NCBI GenBank assembly: GCA_963674625.2
Contig: CAXXXO010000003.1
Coordinates: forward strand, 1-64,000
Direction of reading: 5' to 3'
Length of the DNA: 64,000 nucleotides
DNA from: JALHFZ01 sp963674625
Lineage (GTDB): Bacteria > Synergistota > Synergistia > Synergistales > Aminobacteriaceae
Part shown: positions 30,321-39,554 of the stretch, in pieces
Layout of the letters: each line of letters starts with the position of its first letter
Numbering within the stretch: position 1 is the first letter of the stretch
Translations under genes and position numbers: made by a program
The notes under the pieces: generated by a model
Told to the model about the DNA's origin: nothing
The model's input: only the letters and a program-made list of their open reading frames with translations
The model's database searches: none

Positions 30321-31325
30321 ATGTTGCCTGAGATCCTGCGCTTCGACGGTGCCGCCCTGGAAATTCTCGACCAGAGGCGGCTTCCGGGGTCGGTAGAATA
30401 TATATCCTGTGATTCAGCGGAGGAAACCGCCCGGGCGATCGAGTGTCTCGCCGTCCGGGGTGCCCCCGCCATCGGGATTGCCGCCGCCTATGGCGTCGCC
30501 CTCGCTTCCCGGTCGGGGCGGCGTGCAGCGGAAGCTGCCTGCGAACGCCTCGCCCGGACACGCCCCACGGCGGTTAACCTTTTCTGGGCCCTCGAAGGGA
30601 TGAAGAGGAAAATGGCTCTTCTCTCCGGGGAAGACCTGTACCGGGGACTGCTTGAGGAAGCCCGGTCGATTCACCGGGCGGACCTGCAGAACAACAGAGC
30701 CCTCGGGGAGGCCGGGGCCGCCCTTCTGCCCTCCTGCTGCACCGTGCTGACCCACTGCAACGCCGGGGCCCTCGCCACGGGAGGCCACGGCACGGCCCTC
30801 GGAGTGATCCGCTCCGCCCGGGATGGGGGAAAGTCCGTGAAGGTCTTTGCCACGGAGACCCGTCCGGTGCTCCAGGGGGCCCGGCTGACCGTATGGGAGC
30901 TTCTCGAGGACGGCTTCGACGTCACCATGATCTGCGACAGCATGGCGGGGGCTCTTTTGAATACAGGCCGGATCGACGCAGTCATCACCGGGGCGGACCG
31001 CATCGCCGCCAACGGTGATACGGCCAACAAGATCGGCACCCTCTCCCTGGCCGTGCTCGCCGCTCATTTCAACGTGCCCTTCTATATCGCCGCACCCCTG
31101 AGCACCATCGATATGGGCCTCCCCTCGGGGGATTCCATCCCCATCGAGGAGCGGGACGGAAGAGAGATGCGCCTTCTTCCCGGAGGAGGAACCCTGCCGG
31201 AGAACTACCCCCTGTGGAACCCGGCCTTCGACGTGACGGACGCATCCCTCGTCACCGCCGTCATCACCGAAAAAGGGGTCGCCAGGCCGCCCTTGGGCGA
31301 GTCCCTGAAGGCCCTTTTTTCGTAA
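30321..31325 (+). CDS. mtnA: Methylthioribose-1-phosphate isomerase
   Basis: Converts 5-methylthioribose-1-phosphate to the ribulose form in the methionine salvage pathway. ATG 30321 follows GAGGAGG. The 334-residue protein contains VRGAPAIGIAAAYG, the catalytic Cys in THCNAGALATGGHGTALG, TRPVLQGARLT, the catalytic Asp in ITGADRIAANGDTANKIGT and a late FDVTDASLVTAVITEKG. It shares homology with eIF2B alpha, but the Cys and Asp place it with MtnA. It is followed 16 bases later by ahcY and then mtaD, so its substrate supply can be inferred from the same operon. Confidence 0.94.
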   Translation: MLPEILRFDGAALEILDQRRLPGSVEYISCDSAEETARAIECLAVRGAPAIGIAAAYGVALASRSGRRAAEAACERLARTRPTAVNLFWALEGMKRKMALLSGEDLYRGLLEEARSIHRADLQNNRALGEAGAALLPSCCTVLTHCNAGALATGGHGTALGVIRSARDGGKSVKVFATETRPVLQGARLTVWELLEDGFDVTMICDSMAGALLNTGRIDAVITGADRIAANGDTANKIGTLSLAVLAAHFNVPFYIAAPLSTIDMGLPSGDSIPIEERDGREMRLLPGGGTLPENYPLWNPAFDVTDASLVTAVITEKGVARPPLGESLKALFS

Positions 31326-31341
31326 AAAGAGGAGAATTGCC

Positions 31342-32583
31342 GTGAAATCAAAAATCGCCGATCCCTCCCTTGCTCCGTCGGGGGAGAAGAAAATAGGATG
31401 GGCCAGGCAGTATATGCCGGTCCTGACCCTTCTCGAGGAGAAATACCGGGCCGAACAGCCCCTTCGGGGAGAGCGCATAGCCGCCTGCCTTCACCTCGAG
31501 GCGAAGACGGCCTGCCTTCTTCTGACCATGAAGGCCCTCGGGGCCGAGGTGAACGCCGCCGGAAGCAACCCCCTCTCCACCCAGGACGACGTCTGCGCCG
31601 CCCTCGTGAAATCGGGCGTGGGGGTCTTCAGCCGCCACGGCATGACCGGGGAGGAATATTTCGCCAATCTCGATTCCGTCCTCGACGAAAAGCCGACCCT
31701 CCTTGCGGACGACGGGGCGGACCTCACCGCCGCCCTCCATACCACCCGGAGGGAACTTCTCCCCGGGGTCAGGGGAGGATCGGAGGAGACCACCTCGGGC
31801 GTGAAGCGCCTGAAGGCCATGCACCGCGAGGGAGTCCTGGCTCTCCCCATGATCTCGGTCAACGACGCCTTCAGCAAGTACCTCTTCGACAACCGCTACG
31901 GCACGGGACAGTCGGTCCTCGACGGTCTTCTCCGCACCACCAACCTCCTGATCGCGGGAAAGACAGTGGTGGTGGCCGGGTACGGCTGGTGCGGCAGGGG
32001 GATCGCCCTCCGGGCCTCGGCCCTCGGCGCCCGGGTCGTGGTCGTGGAGATAGACCCCCACCGGGCCTTCGAGGCCCTCATGGACGGATACGCCATCTCC
32101 TCCATGGCCGACGCGGCCCCTCTCGGGGATATCTTCCTCACCCTCACGGGAAACACGAAGGTTCTCCGCAGAGAGCATTTCGAGAAGATGAAGGACGGGG
32201 TCCTCCTGGGGAACGCCGGGCATTTCGACGTGGAAATATCGAAGCCCGATCTCGAGGCCCTGGCCGCATCCATCGAAGTGAGCCGCCCCGGAATAACGAC
32301 CTACGCCATGGAGGACGGCCGGCGTCTTCACCTGCTAGGTGAAGGACGCCTCGTGAACCTCGCCTGCGCCGACGGCCATCCCGTGGAGATCATGGACCTC
32401 AGCTTCGCCCTCCAGCTCGAGACGGCCGTCTATATGGCCCGGCACGACCTTCCGCCGGGACTCTACGATGTCCCCGCGGAAATCGACCGGGGCGTCATGG
32501 AGAGAAAACTCGCCTCCCTGGGGATCACCCTGGACCGCATGACCCCCGAACAGGAGGAATACATGAGAGGGTGGAAGGAGTAG
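31342..32583 (+). CDS. ahcY: Adenosylhomocysteinase (or S-inosyl-L-homocysteine hydrolase)
   Basis: NAD-dependent hydrolase that splits S-adenosylhomocysteine or S-inosylhomocysteine. GTG 31342 follows AAGAGGAG. 413 residues, the shorter form common in bacteria and archaea. Motifs: LEAKTACLL, the SNPLSTQDDV segment, SEETTSGVKRL, the DNRYGTGQS nucleotide loop, NAD site VVVAGYGWCGRGIA, and GNAGHFDVEI. The C-terminal end is YMRGWKE instead of the Lys-Tyr-Tyr-Arg type end of long AHCY. With a deaminase gene directly downstream, use of inosylhomocysteine, as shown for a methanogen enzyme, is plausible but unproven. Confidence 0.92.
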   Translation: MKSKIADPSLAPSGEKKIGWARQYMPVLTLLEEKYRAEQPLRGERIAACLHLEAKTACLLLTMKALGAEVNAAGSNPLSTQDDVCAALVKSGVGVFSRHGMTGEEYFANLDSVLDEKPTLLADDGADLTAALHTTRRELLPGVRGGSEETTSGVKRLKAMHREGVLALPMISVNDAFSKYLFDNRYGTGQSVLDGLLRTTNLLIAGKTVVVAGYGWCGRGIALRASALGARVVVVEIDPHRAFEALMDGYAISSMADAAPLGDIFLTLTGNTKVLRREHFEKMKDGVLLGNAGHFDVEISKPDLEALAASIEVSRPGITTYAMEDGRRLHLLGEGRLVNLACADGHPVEIMDLSFALQLETAVYMARHDLPPGLYDVPAEIDRGVMERKLASLGITLDRMTPEQEEYMRGWKE

Positions 32584-32586
32584 CAA

Positions 32587-33873
32587 ATGTCCCTTCTGCT
32601 GAAGAATATGCTCCTCTGCGACGGGGTGCGGGAAAGGGGCGAGTATGCCTCGGTCCTCGTCGAAGCGGGAGTGATCGCGGGAATTTACCCGCCTGGCGAA
32701 GCCCCCGGCGGCGGCGAGGTCGTGGACGGAAGAGGAAAAACGGCCCTTCTCCCGGGTTTTGTGAACGCCCATACCCACGCCGCCATGGTCCTGCTGCGGG
32801 GGCTGGGGGAGGATTCCCCCCTGAAGGAATGGCTCGAGACGAAAATATGGCCCCTGGAGGCCCGCCTCACCCGGGAGCACGTCTACTGGGGGACGAAGCA
32901 GGCCATCCTTGAAATGGCCGCCAACGGCGTGACGGCCTTCGGGGACATGTACTTCGAAATGGATGCAGTGGTGGAGGCTTCCCTCGAAATGGGGATCCGC
33001 TGCGCCCCCTGTCGGGGCATCGTCGGGGACGACCCTGCGAAGCTCGCCGAAGGCCTGCGCCTCGCCGAGACCTGGAGAGACCGAAAAGACTTCGTCTCCG
33101 TTCAGCTCGGCCCCCATGCCCCCTACACGGTCTCTCTGCCCTTTCTGAAGGAAATCTGCGCCGCGGCGAAGGAAAGAAACCTCGGAGTGCATTTTCATTT
33201 CCTCGAGACCCGGGACGAGATCGACTACCTGCGGAAGAATTTCGGCCTGTCACCGGCGGAATACCTCGAGGCTTCGGGAATATCCTCGGTCCCTTCCGCG
33301 ATCCTCGCCCACTGCGTCTGGCTGACCCCCGGCGCGCTCGAGGGCGCGGATTTTTCCCGCACGGCCATCGTCCACAACCCCAACAGCAACAGCAAGCTGG
33401 GAAGCGGCATCATGGACCTGGCCGGCCTTTCGGCGAAGACGTCCGCCATTGCACTCGGAACCGACGGGGCGGCGAGCAACAACCGCCTCGACATCTGGGG
33501 GGAGATGCGGAGCGCGGCCCTCCTCGCCAAGGCGGCGACGGGGAATCCCACTGTCGTACCGGCCCGCCAGGTTCTGCGCATGGCCACCCTCGAAGGGGCC
33601 AGGGCACTCGGCTTTGCCCGGAAGGGGCTCATCCTGGAGGGGTGGGCGGCAGACTTTGTACTGGTTGACCTCGACCGGCCTTCCTACGGAGGCGCAGACG
33701 AAGGGAACATCTCCGGCTTTCTCGTCTACGCAGGAGGCGTGGAGGATATCGCCGGGACCATGGTTGCGGGGGAGTGGATATATAAAAAGGGAGTCCACCC
33801 CACGGGAGATTTTGAGGAAATTCTCGCCAAGGCGGGACAGATGAGGGATAATCTTCTGAGAAGCTCGTCATAG
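32587..33873 (+). CDS. mtaD: 5-methylthioadenosine/S-adenosylhomocysteine deaminase
   Basis: Amidohydrolase of 428 residues, 3 bases after ahcY. Metal and active-site motifs in order: GFVNAHTHAAMVLLRG (HxH), GPHAPYTVS, HFHFLET (His and Glu), LAHCVWLT and LGTDGAASNNRLDIW (the metal-binding Asp). The NSNSKLGSG loop and C-terminal composite beta sandwich fit the MtaD/SsnA/TrzN group. The operon partners AhcY and MtnA act on the same metabolites, which favours MTA/SAH deamination over other amidohydrolase substrates. Confidence 0.92.
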   Translation: MSLLLKNMLLCDGVRERGEYASVLVEAGVIAGIYPPGEAPGGGEVVDGRGKTALLPGFVNAHTHAAMVLLRGLGEDSPLKEWLETKIWPLEARLTREHVYWGTKQAILEMAANGVTAFGDMYFEMDAVVEASLEMGIRCAPCRGIVGDDPAKLAEGLRLAETWRDRKDFVSVQLGPHAPYTVSLPFLKEICAAAKERNLGVHFHFLETRDEIDYLRKNFGLSPAEYLEASGISSVPSAILAHCVWLTPGALEGADFSRTAIVHNPNSNSKLGSGIMDLAGLSAKTSAIALGTDGAASNNRLDIWGEMRSAALLAKAATGNPTVVPARQVLRMATLEGARALGFARKGLILEGWAADFVLVDLDRPSYGGADEGNISGFLVYAGGVEDIAGTMVAGEWIYKKGVHPTGDFEEILAKAGQMRDNLLRSSS

Positions 33874-33898
33874 ACGGAGAACAGGGAGGAAAAAGTTC

Positions 33899-36550
33899 AT
33901 GCAGTGGAGAACCGGCAGAGAAATTCGTTCGTTGTTCCTCGATTTCTGGGTGTCCAAGGGAAGCACGCACTATCCAAGCTTTTCCCTCATCCCCGATGAC
34001 CCGTCCCTCCTCTTCACCATAGCGGGAATGGTTCCCTTCAAGCCCTGGTACCTGGGGATCGAAAAACCCGCCACGTCCCGGGCGGTAACATCCCAGAAGT
34101 GCGTCCGCACCAACGATATCGACAACGTGGGACGGACGGCCAGGCACCACACCTTCTTCGAGATGCTCGGAAACTTCGCCTGGGGGGATTACTTCAAAAA
34201 AGAGGCCATCACCTGGGGGTGGGAGTTCCTCACGGAGGTCATCGGCCTCGAGCCGGAGCGCCTTTCCGTCACCATCTACAAGGACGACGAAGAGGCCTGG
34301 GGAGCGTGGAGAAACCTCGTGGGAGTTCCCGAAGACCGCATTTTCCGCTTCGATAAAAATGACAATTTCTGGTTCATGGGGACCCAGGGCCCCTGCGGCC
34401 CCTGCTCGGAGATCATGTACGACCAGGGACCATCCTTTTCTTGCGGAAAGCCCGGCTGCGCCGTGGGGTGCAGCTGCGACCGGTACCTGGAGATCTGGAA
34501 CCTCGTCTTCACCCAGTTTGACCTTCAGAAGGACGGGTCTCTCGTCCCTCTGCCAAAGAAGAATATCGACACGGGGATGGGCCTCGAGAGGCTGACCTCC
34601 ATCGTCCAGCGGGTGCGGACCGATTTCGAGACGGATCTTTTCAAGCCCCTTGTCGACCGGGCCTGTGCCCTGGGGGGGGTGCGCTACGGCGACAGCCCGA
34701 AGACGGACCTCGCTGTCCGGGTCATCGCCGACCACGTTCGTTCCGTGGCCTTCATGATCGCCGACGGCATCCTTCCCTCAAACGAAGGGCGGGGGTACGT
34801 CCTCCGGCGGCTTCTGCGCAGGGCGGAACGGTTCGGGCGCCTTCTCGGCGTGGACCGCCCCTTCCTCCTCGAATTTCTTCCCGACGTCCTCGAGCTGATG
34901 CAGAACCCCTATAGGGAACTGGCGGACAACCTGCTGACTATCCGGTCCATCATCGAGGTGGAGGAGAAGCGCTTCGACCGCACTCTTCTTTCCGGAACAG
35001 AGCTGCTGGAGGGGGAGATCTCCCGCCTCTCCGCGGCGGGCCGGGGCATCCTGCCGGGAGATGTGGCCTTCGCCCTGTACGACACCTACGGATTTCCCCT
35101 CGAACTGACCGCCGAGATCGTGGAGGAGCGGGGGCTCGCCGTGGACCGGGAGGGCTTCGACCGGGAGATGACCGCCCAGAGGGAAAGGGCGAGAGGTTCG
35201 AGCAAGCAGAAGCGAAGCGAAATGGCCGGGGACGTTTGGTCGGAGCTGAGCGAACGCCTCGGCGAAACCCCCTTCTTCGGACGGGAGGGGGGAGAATGGG
35301 ATTCCCGGGTGGCCGCCCTCGTGATGAACGGTGAGGAAGTGCCCCGTCTCGAGGAAGGGGACGAGGGTGAGGTCCTTCTCGACGGCACTCCCTTTTATGG
35401 CGAAAAGGGGGGCCAGGTGGGGGATCGGGGAACCCTCTCCTCTCTGGAGGGAAAGGCGGAGGTGCTCGACACCGTGGTCCGGGGACGGGGGCTGACCGTC
35501 CACCGGGTGAAGATCCACTCCGGTACCATGTCGGAGGGGGATCTCCTCCGGGCATCGGTGAATACCCGAAGACAGAAAGCCATCCGCAGAAACCACACGG
35601 CCACCCATCTTCTCCACGAGGCCCTGGGAAGAATACTGGGAGGACATGTCCGCCAGTCGGGGTCCCTGGTGGGAGAGAACTTTCTCCGTTTCGATTTTAC
35701 CCATTTCGAACCCCTCTCCCGGGAGCAGATCGCCTCGGTGGAGGAGGAGGTCAACGAAAAAATCCTTGAGAACCTCCCCCTCGAAATTACCGAGGGATCC
35801 ATGGAGGATGCCCGGAGCGCCGGGGCCAAGGCCCTTTTCGAGGAGAAGTACGGTGACGTGGTACGGATGGTGCGCATCCCTTCCTTCTCCCTCGAACTGT
35901 GCGGCGGCCTCCATGCCCTTTCCACCGGGGAGATCGGCCTCTTTAAAATCCTGCGGGAGGAGGGGATCGGCTCGGGGACGAGGCGCATCACCGCCGTCAC
36001 CGGAAAAGGAGCGCTGAAGCATTTTCAGCGTCTCTCGAACAGAATGGGAGAACTCTGCTCCCTTCTGGCGGTGGAGGAGGAGGGCATCCTCCCGAGGGTT
36101 GAGCGCCTTCAGGAAGAGGTGAAGACCCTCGCCAGAAGGATTGACGAGGTCCGCATGGCCGGCCTTGGAGCCTCCCTTGAAAACTCTCTGAAAAAAGAAA
36201 TTCTTCCCTCCGGCGTCGAGGCGGCCTGGGGACGGTTCGACGGCGTCTCCGCCGACAACCTGCGGGAGATGGCCGACCGGGTGAAAAACGGCTCCGGGGG
36301 CAGGGGAATCGTGATCCTTCTGGCCTCTGCCGACGGAGAGGACGTCACTCTCGTGGCCATGGCCGACGGAGAGGCCGTGAAAAGGGGCGTCTCTGCGGGA
36401 AAGATCGTTAAGGAGTGCTCGGCCCTCCTCGGCGGCGGCGGGGGCGGAAGGCCGAACCTTGCCCAGGGGGGCGGAAAGGATCCGTCCCGGCTCGAAGGGG
36501 TTTTCAGGGCCTTTCTCACCCTGGCGGAGGGGCAGATCAATAAAGGATGA
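33899..36550 (+). CDS. alaS: Alanyl-tRNA synthetase
   Basis: Charges tRNA-Ala and edits mischarged serine or glycine. ATG 33899 follows GGAGGAAAAAG. The 883-residue protein has class II motifs in the first 250 residues (TSQKCVRTNDIDNVGRTARHHTFFEMLGNF, core KCVRTNDIDNVGRT), the editing-domain zinc motifs HTATHLLHEAL and CGGLHA, and a C-Ala domain ending with GGGGGGRPNLAQGGGKDPS. A four-Cys cluster (about 180-195) is present in the catalytic part. It overlaps yqgF by 4 bases. Confidence 0.97.
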   Translation: MQWRTGREIRSLFLDFWVSKGSTHYPSFSLIPDDPSLLFTIAGMVPFKPWYLGIEKPATSRAVTSQKCVRTNDIDNVGRTARHHTFFEMLGNFAWGDYFKKEAITWGWEFLTEVIGLEPERLSVTIYKDDEEAWGAWRNLVGVPEDRIFRFDKNDNFWFMGTQGPCGPCSEIMYDQGPSFSCGKPGCAVGCSCDRYLEIWNLVFTQFDLQKDGSLVPLPKKNIDTGMGLERLTSIVQRVRTDFETDLFKPLVDRACALGGVRYGDSPKTDLAVRVIADHVRSVAFMIADGILPSNEGRGYVLRRLLRRAERFGRLLGVDRPFLLEFLPDVLELMQNPYRELADNLLTIRSIIEVEEKRFDRTLLSGTELLEGEISRLSAAGRGILPGDVAFALYDTYGFPLELTAEIVEERGLAVDREGFDREMTAQRERARGSSKQKRSEMAGDVWSELSERLGETPFFGREGGEWDSRVAALVMNGEEVPRLEEGDEGEVLLDGTPFYGEKGGQVGDRGTLSSLEGKAEVLDTVVRGRGLTVHRVKIHSGTMSEGDLLRASVNTRRQKAIRRNHTATHLLHEALGRILGGHVRQSGSLVGENFLRFDFTHFEPLSREQIASVEEEVNEKILENLPLEITEGSMEDARSAGAKALFEEKYGDVVRMVRIPSFSLELCGGLHALSTGEIGLFKILREEGIGSGTRRITAVTGKGALKHFQRLSNRMGELCSLLAVEEEGILPRVERLQEEVKTLARRIDEVRMAGLGASLENSLKKEILPSGVEAAWGRFDGVSADNLREMADRVKNGSGGRGIVILLASADGEDVTLVAMADGEAVKRGVSAGKIVKECSALLGGGGGGRPNLAQGGGKDPSRLEGVFRAFLTLAEGQINKG

Positions 36551-36969
36551 GACGGATTCTCGCCCTCGACATGGGGACCGTCCGGATAGGGGTCGCGGTC
36601 AGCGACCCCCTCGGGATGTTCGCCACGGGGATCGCCGTCCTGTCCGCCGAAGGGGAATGGGAAAGAGAGCTTGACGATCTGGTGGCCCGATACTCTCCGT
36701 CGGTTCTCCTTCTCGGCGTTCCCGTCCGGACCACCGGCCAAAAGGGGCCGGAGGCACGGAGGATCGAAGAACAGGGAAAAACCCTGTCTGAGCGGTACCC
36801 GGGCGTGGAAGTGATCCTTCACGACGAGCGCTTCTCAACAGTCATCGCCCAGCAGGCCCTGATTGAGGGGAATGTCTCCAGGAAGGGCAGAAAGGGGAAG
36901 GTGGACCAGGTGGCCGCCGCCCTGATCCTGCAGAGCTGGCTCGACCGCGCAGGGAGAGAGACCCGGTGA
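36547..36969 (+). CDS. yqgF: Pre-16S rRNA processing nuclease YqgF (RuvX)
   Basis: RNase H-fold protein of 140 residues, thought to trim the 16S rRNA 5' end. The start forms ATGA with alaS. Catalytic residues are visible as Asp8 in ALDMGTVRIGVAVSDP, the Glu in DERFST and a late Asp in KVDQVAAALILQ. LLLGVP is the second strand. The alaS-yqgF pairing is common in many bacteria. Confidence 0.94.
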   Translation: MRRILALDMGTVRIGVAVSDPLGMFATGIAVLSAEGEWERELDDLVARYSPSVLLLGVPVRTTGQKGPEARRIEEQGKTLSERYPGVEVILHDERFSTVIAQQALIEGNVSRKGRKGKVDQVAAALILQSWLDRAGRETR

Positions 36970-39554
36970 AGGGACTTCCTCCGGGGGTGAAGCTCACCCC
37001 CATGCTCTCCCAGTACATGCTGTGGAAGGAAAGGTACCCCGACTGCCTCCTTTTTTTCCGCATGGGAGATTTTTACGAGATGTTCTTCGACGATGCCCGG
37101 AAGGCCTCGGAGATCCTGGACATCACCCTCACTGCCAGAGACCCGGAGAAGATCATTCCAATGGCCGGGGTACCCTGGCACTCCATGCAGCCCTATCTCG
37201 CCCGGCTCGTGAAGGCGGGGTGCAGCGTGGCCATCTGCGACCAGATGACCGAACCGGACGGCAAAACCCTCGTGGAACGCAGGGTCGTGCGGATCGTCAC
37301 CCCGGGGACCTACGTTCCGGAGGAGGCCGGAACAGGGGGGCACCTCGCCGCCCTTCTGCCCTCGGGGCAGTTTCTCGCCCTGGCCCTCCTTTCAGTGGAG
37401 ACGGGGCGGCTCGAGGCGGGACTCTTTCCTCCTTCCGAGGCCCTCTCCCTTCTTGGTTCCTTCGCTCCGGGAGAACTACTTCTCCCCTTGGGGTACGTCC
37501 TCCCGAAGAATTTTCCCCTTGCGGGGGAATTTTTCATCCTCCCCCGGCCCAGGGAATTCTTCTCTCCCGCCTCGGGAACCCGCTGGCTTCGCCAGACCCT
37601 GAGCGTGGCCTCCCTCGGGTCCTTCGGCGTGAGAGACAATTCACCCGAGGCCGGGTGCGCCGCCGCCGCCCTGCGGTATCTCTCCGAAACCCAGTTCGGC
37701 GCAGTGGACCACGTCCGGCGCCTTCATCCCCTTCTGTCGAGGGAGAATCTTCTCCTCGACGGGGCCACGGCAGAACATCTCGAGCTGGTCAGCGAGGACG
37801 GACCCTCCCTTTTTTCCTGCCTGAACCGCTGCCGGAACCCCATGGGAAGAAGAATGCTCAGGGAATGGATTCTTCGCCCCCTCCTTCAGGCCGAACCGCT
37901 GAAAATCCGCCAGGATGCCGTGGAGTTTCTTCTTGAAAACGACGAAGGCCGGAAGGGACTGCGAACTCTTCTCGGGGAGTGCAGGGACATTCAGCGGGCC
38001 ACGTCCCGACTCTCCCTCGGCACGGGTACTCCGAGAGATCTGGGCGCCCTGCGGGACACCCTCCGGCTTCTTCCCTCCCTTCTTCCCCTCTGCGGAGGAC
38101 CCCTCGGCCCGTGGGTCCGGGGGATTCCCGATCTTTCACCCCTGACGGCCCTGCTGGAAGCGGCTCTGGAGGAAGATCTTCCAAGGAATGCCGCCGCGGG
38201 AGGGATCATCCGCAGGGGGTTCGACCCCGAGCTCGACGAATGGCGGGCAGCGGAGACGGGGGCCACGGGCTGGCTCGAGCGTTACCTCGAGAAAGTGCGC
38301 TCCGAGACGGGGATAAGCCGGCTCAAGGCCGGATACAACAAAATTTACGGGTACTACCTCGAGGTGAGCCGGGGCGCCCTTTCCTCCGTTCCGGAGGAGT
38401 TCCAGCGGAAGCAGACCCTCGTGAACGCCGAGCGTTTCGTTACCCAGGAGATGAAGACCTTCGAGGAGAAAATGGCCCGCGCGGGGGAGGAGATCGCCCG
38501 TCGGGAAGGGGAACTCTACTCCCGCCTGACGGCGGAGGCAGCCTTCTCTCTGGAGGGCCTCCAGGCCCTGGGCGAGGGGCTCGCCTCCCTCGACGTCCTC
38601 GCCTCCTTCGCCGAAGTGGCCAGGGAGCGGGGGTATGTGCGCCCCGTACTGGACGATTCGGGAGATTTCTTCGTCACGGGGGGAAGGCATCCCGTGGTGG
38701 AGCAGATCCTCACCGATTCTCCCTTCGTGCCGAATTCCTACGCCCTCGAAGGAGAGGGAAAGCGGATTGTCCTTCTCACCGGGCCGAACATGGCGGGAAA
38801 ATCCACCTATCTCCGGACCGCCGCCCTGCTGATCCTGCTTGCCCAGACGGGAAGCTTCATCCCGGCGGAGTCGGCCCGGATGGGGCTCTTCGACCGTATC
38901 TTCACCCGCATCGGCGCCCGGGACGACCTCACCCGGGGCAGCAGCACATTCATGGTGGAGATGGTGGAGACCGCCTCCATCCTCTCGAACCTCACGGACA
39001 GAAGCCTTGTCATCCTCGACGAGGTGGGGCGGGGTACGTCCACCTACGACGGCATGAGCATCGCCTGGGCGGTGCTGGAACACCTTGCCGATGGGTGCGG
39101 TCATCTGCCCAAGGTCCTGTTCGCCACTCACTTCCACGAGCTAACCTGCCTCGAGGAGCGGTTTCCGTCCATGATCAATCTCTCCATGGCCGTCAAGGAG
39201 GAGGAGGGAGAGATTTTCTTCCTTCACCAGGTGGTTCTGGGAAGCGCCGACCGCTCTTACGGGATCGAGGTCGCCCGCCTCGCCGGTCTCCCCCGCCCGG
39301 TGCTCAAACGGGCTTTCGACCTTCTGAAGCGTTTCGAGAAGGAGGAGCGAACGGGCGGTCTTCCGAAAAGAAAGAGGAGGGAAGAGGAGGGGCGGCAGAT
39401 GAAGCTCTTCGATTCGGCCAGGCAGGGCATCCTCGAGGAGCTTGCCGAGACGGATCCTGACGGGCTCACCCCCTTCCGGGCCCTCGAGCTTCTCTATTCC
39501 CTGAGGGAAAAAAGCCGGGAGGTGCTTCGGAATGAAAATATCCCTTCTTCCTGA
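36966..39554 (+). CDS. mutS: DNA mismatch repair protein MutS
   Basis: Recognises mismatches as a dimer. GTG 36966 forms GTGA with yqgF and follows GGGAGAGAG. 862 residues, standard for MutS1. The mismatch-reading Phe-x-Glu lies in MGDFYEMF near residue 36. The ATPase has Walker A TGPNMAGKSTYLR, the LTRGSSTFMVEM signature, Walker B LVILDEVGRGTSTYDG and the FATHFHEL switch. mutL overlaps its end by 23 bases. Confidence 0.97.
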   Translation: MKGLPPGVKLTPMLSQYMLWKERYPDCLLFFRMGDFYEMFFDDARKASEILDITLTARDPEKIIPMAGVPWHSMQPYLARLVKAGCSVAICDQMTEPDGKTLVERRVVRIVTPGTYVPEEAGTGGHLAALLPSGQFLALALLSVETGRLEAGLFPPSEALSLLGSFAPGELLLPLGYVLPKNFPLAGEFFILPRPREFFSPASGTRWLRQTLSVASLGSFGVRDNSPEAGCAAAALRYLSETQFGAVDHVRRLHPLLSRENLLLDGATAEHLELVSEDGPSLFSCLNRCRNPMGRRMLREWILRPLLQAEPLKIRQDAVEFLLENDEGRKGLRTLLGECRDIQRATSRLSLGTGTPRDLGALRDTLRLLPSLLPLCGGPLGPWVRGIPDLSPLTALLEAALEEDLPRNAAAGGIIRRGFDPELDEWRAAETGATGWLERYLEKVRSETGISRLKAGYNKIYGYYLEVSRGALSSVPEEFQRKQTLVNAERFVTQEMKTFEEKMARAGEEIARREGELYSRLTAEAAFSLEGLQALGEGLASLDVLASFAEVARERGYVRPVLDDSGDFFVTGGRHPVVEQILTDSPFVPNSYALEGEGKRIVLLTGPNMAGKSTYLRTAALLILLAQTGSFIPAESARMGLFDRIFTRIGARDDLTRGSSTFMVEMVETASILSNLTDRSLVILDEVGRGTSTYDGMSIAWAVLEHLADGCGHLPKVLFATHFHELTCLEERFPSMINLSMAVKEEEGEIFFLHQVVLGSADRSYGIEVARLAGLPRPVLKRAFDLLKRFEKEERTGGLPKRKRREEEGRQMKLFDSARQGILEELAETDPDGLTPFRALELLYSLREKSREVLRNENIPSS

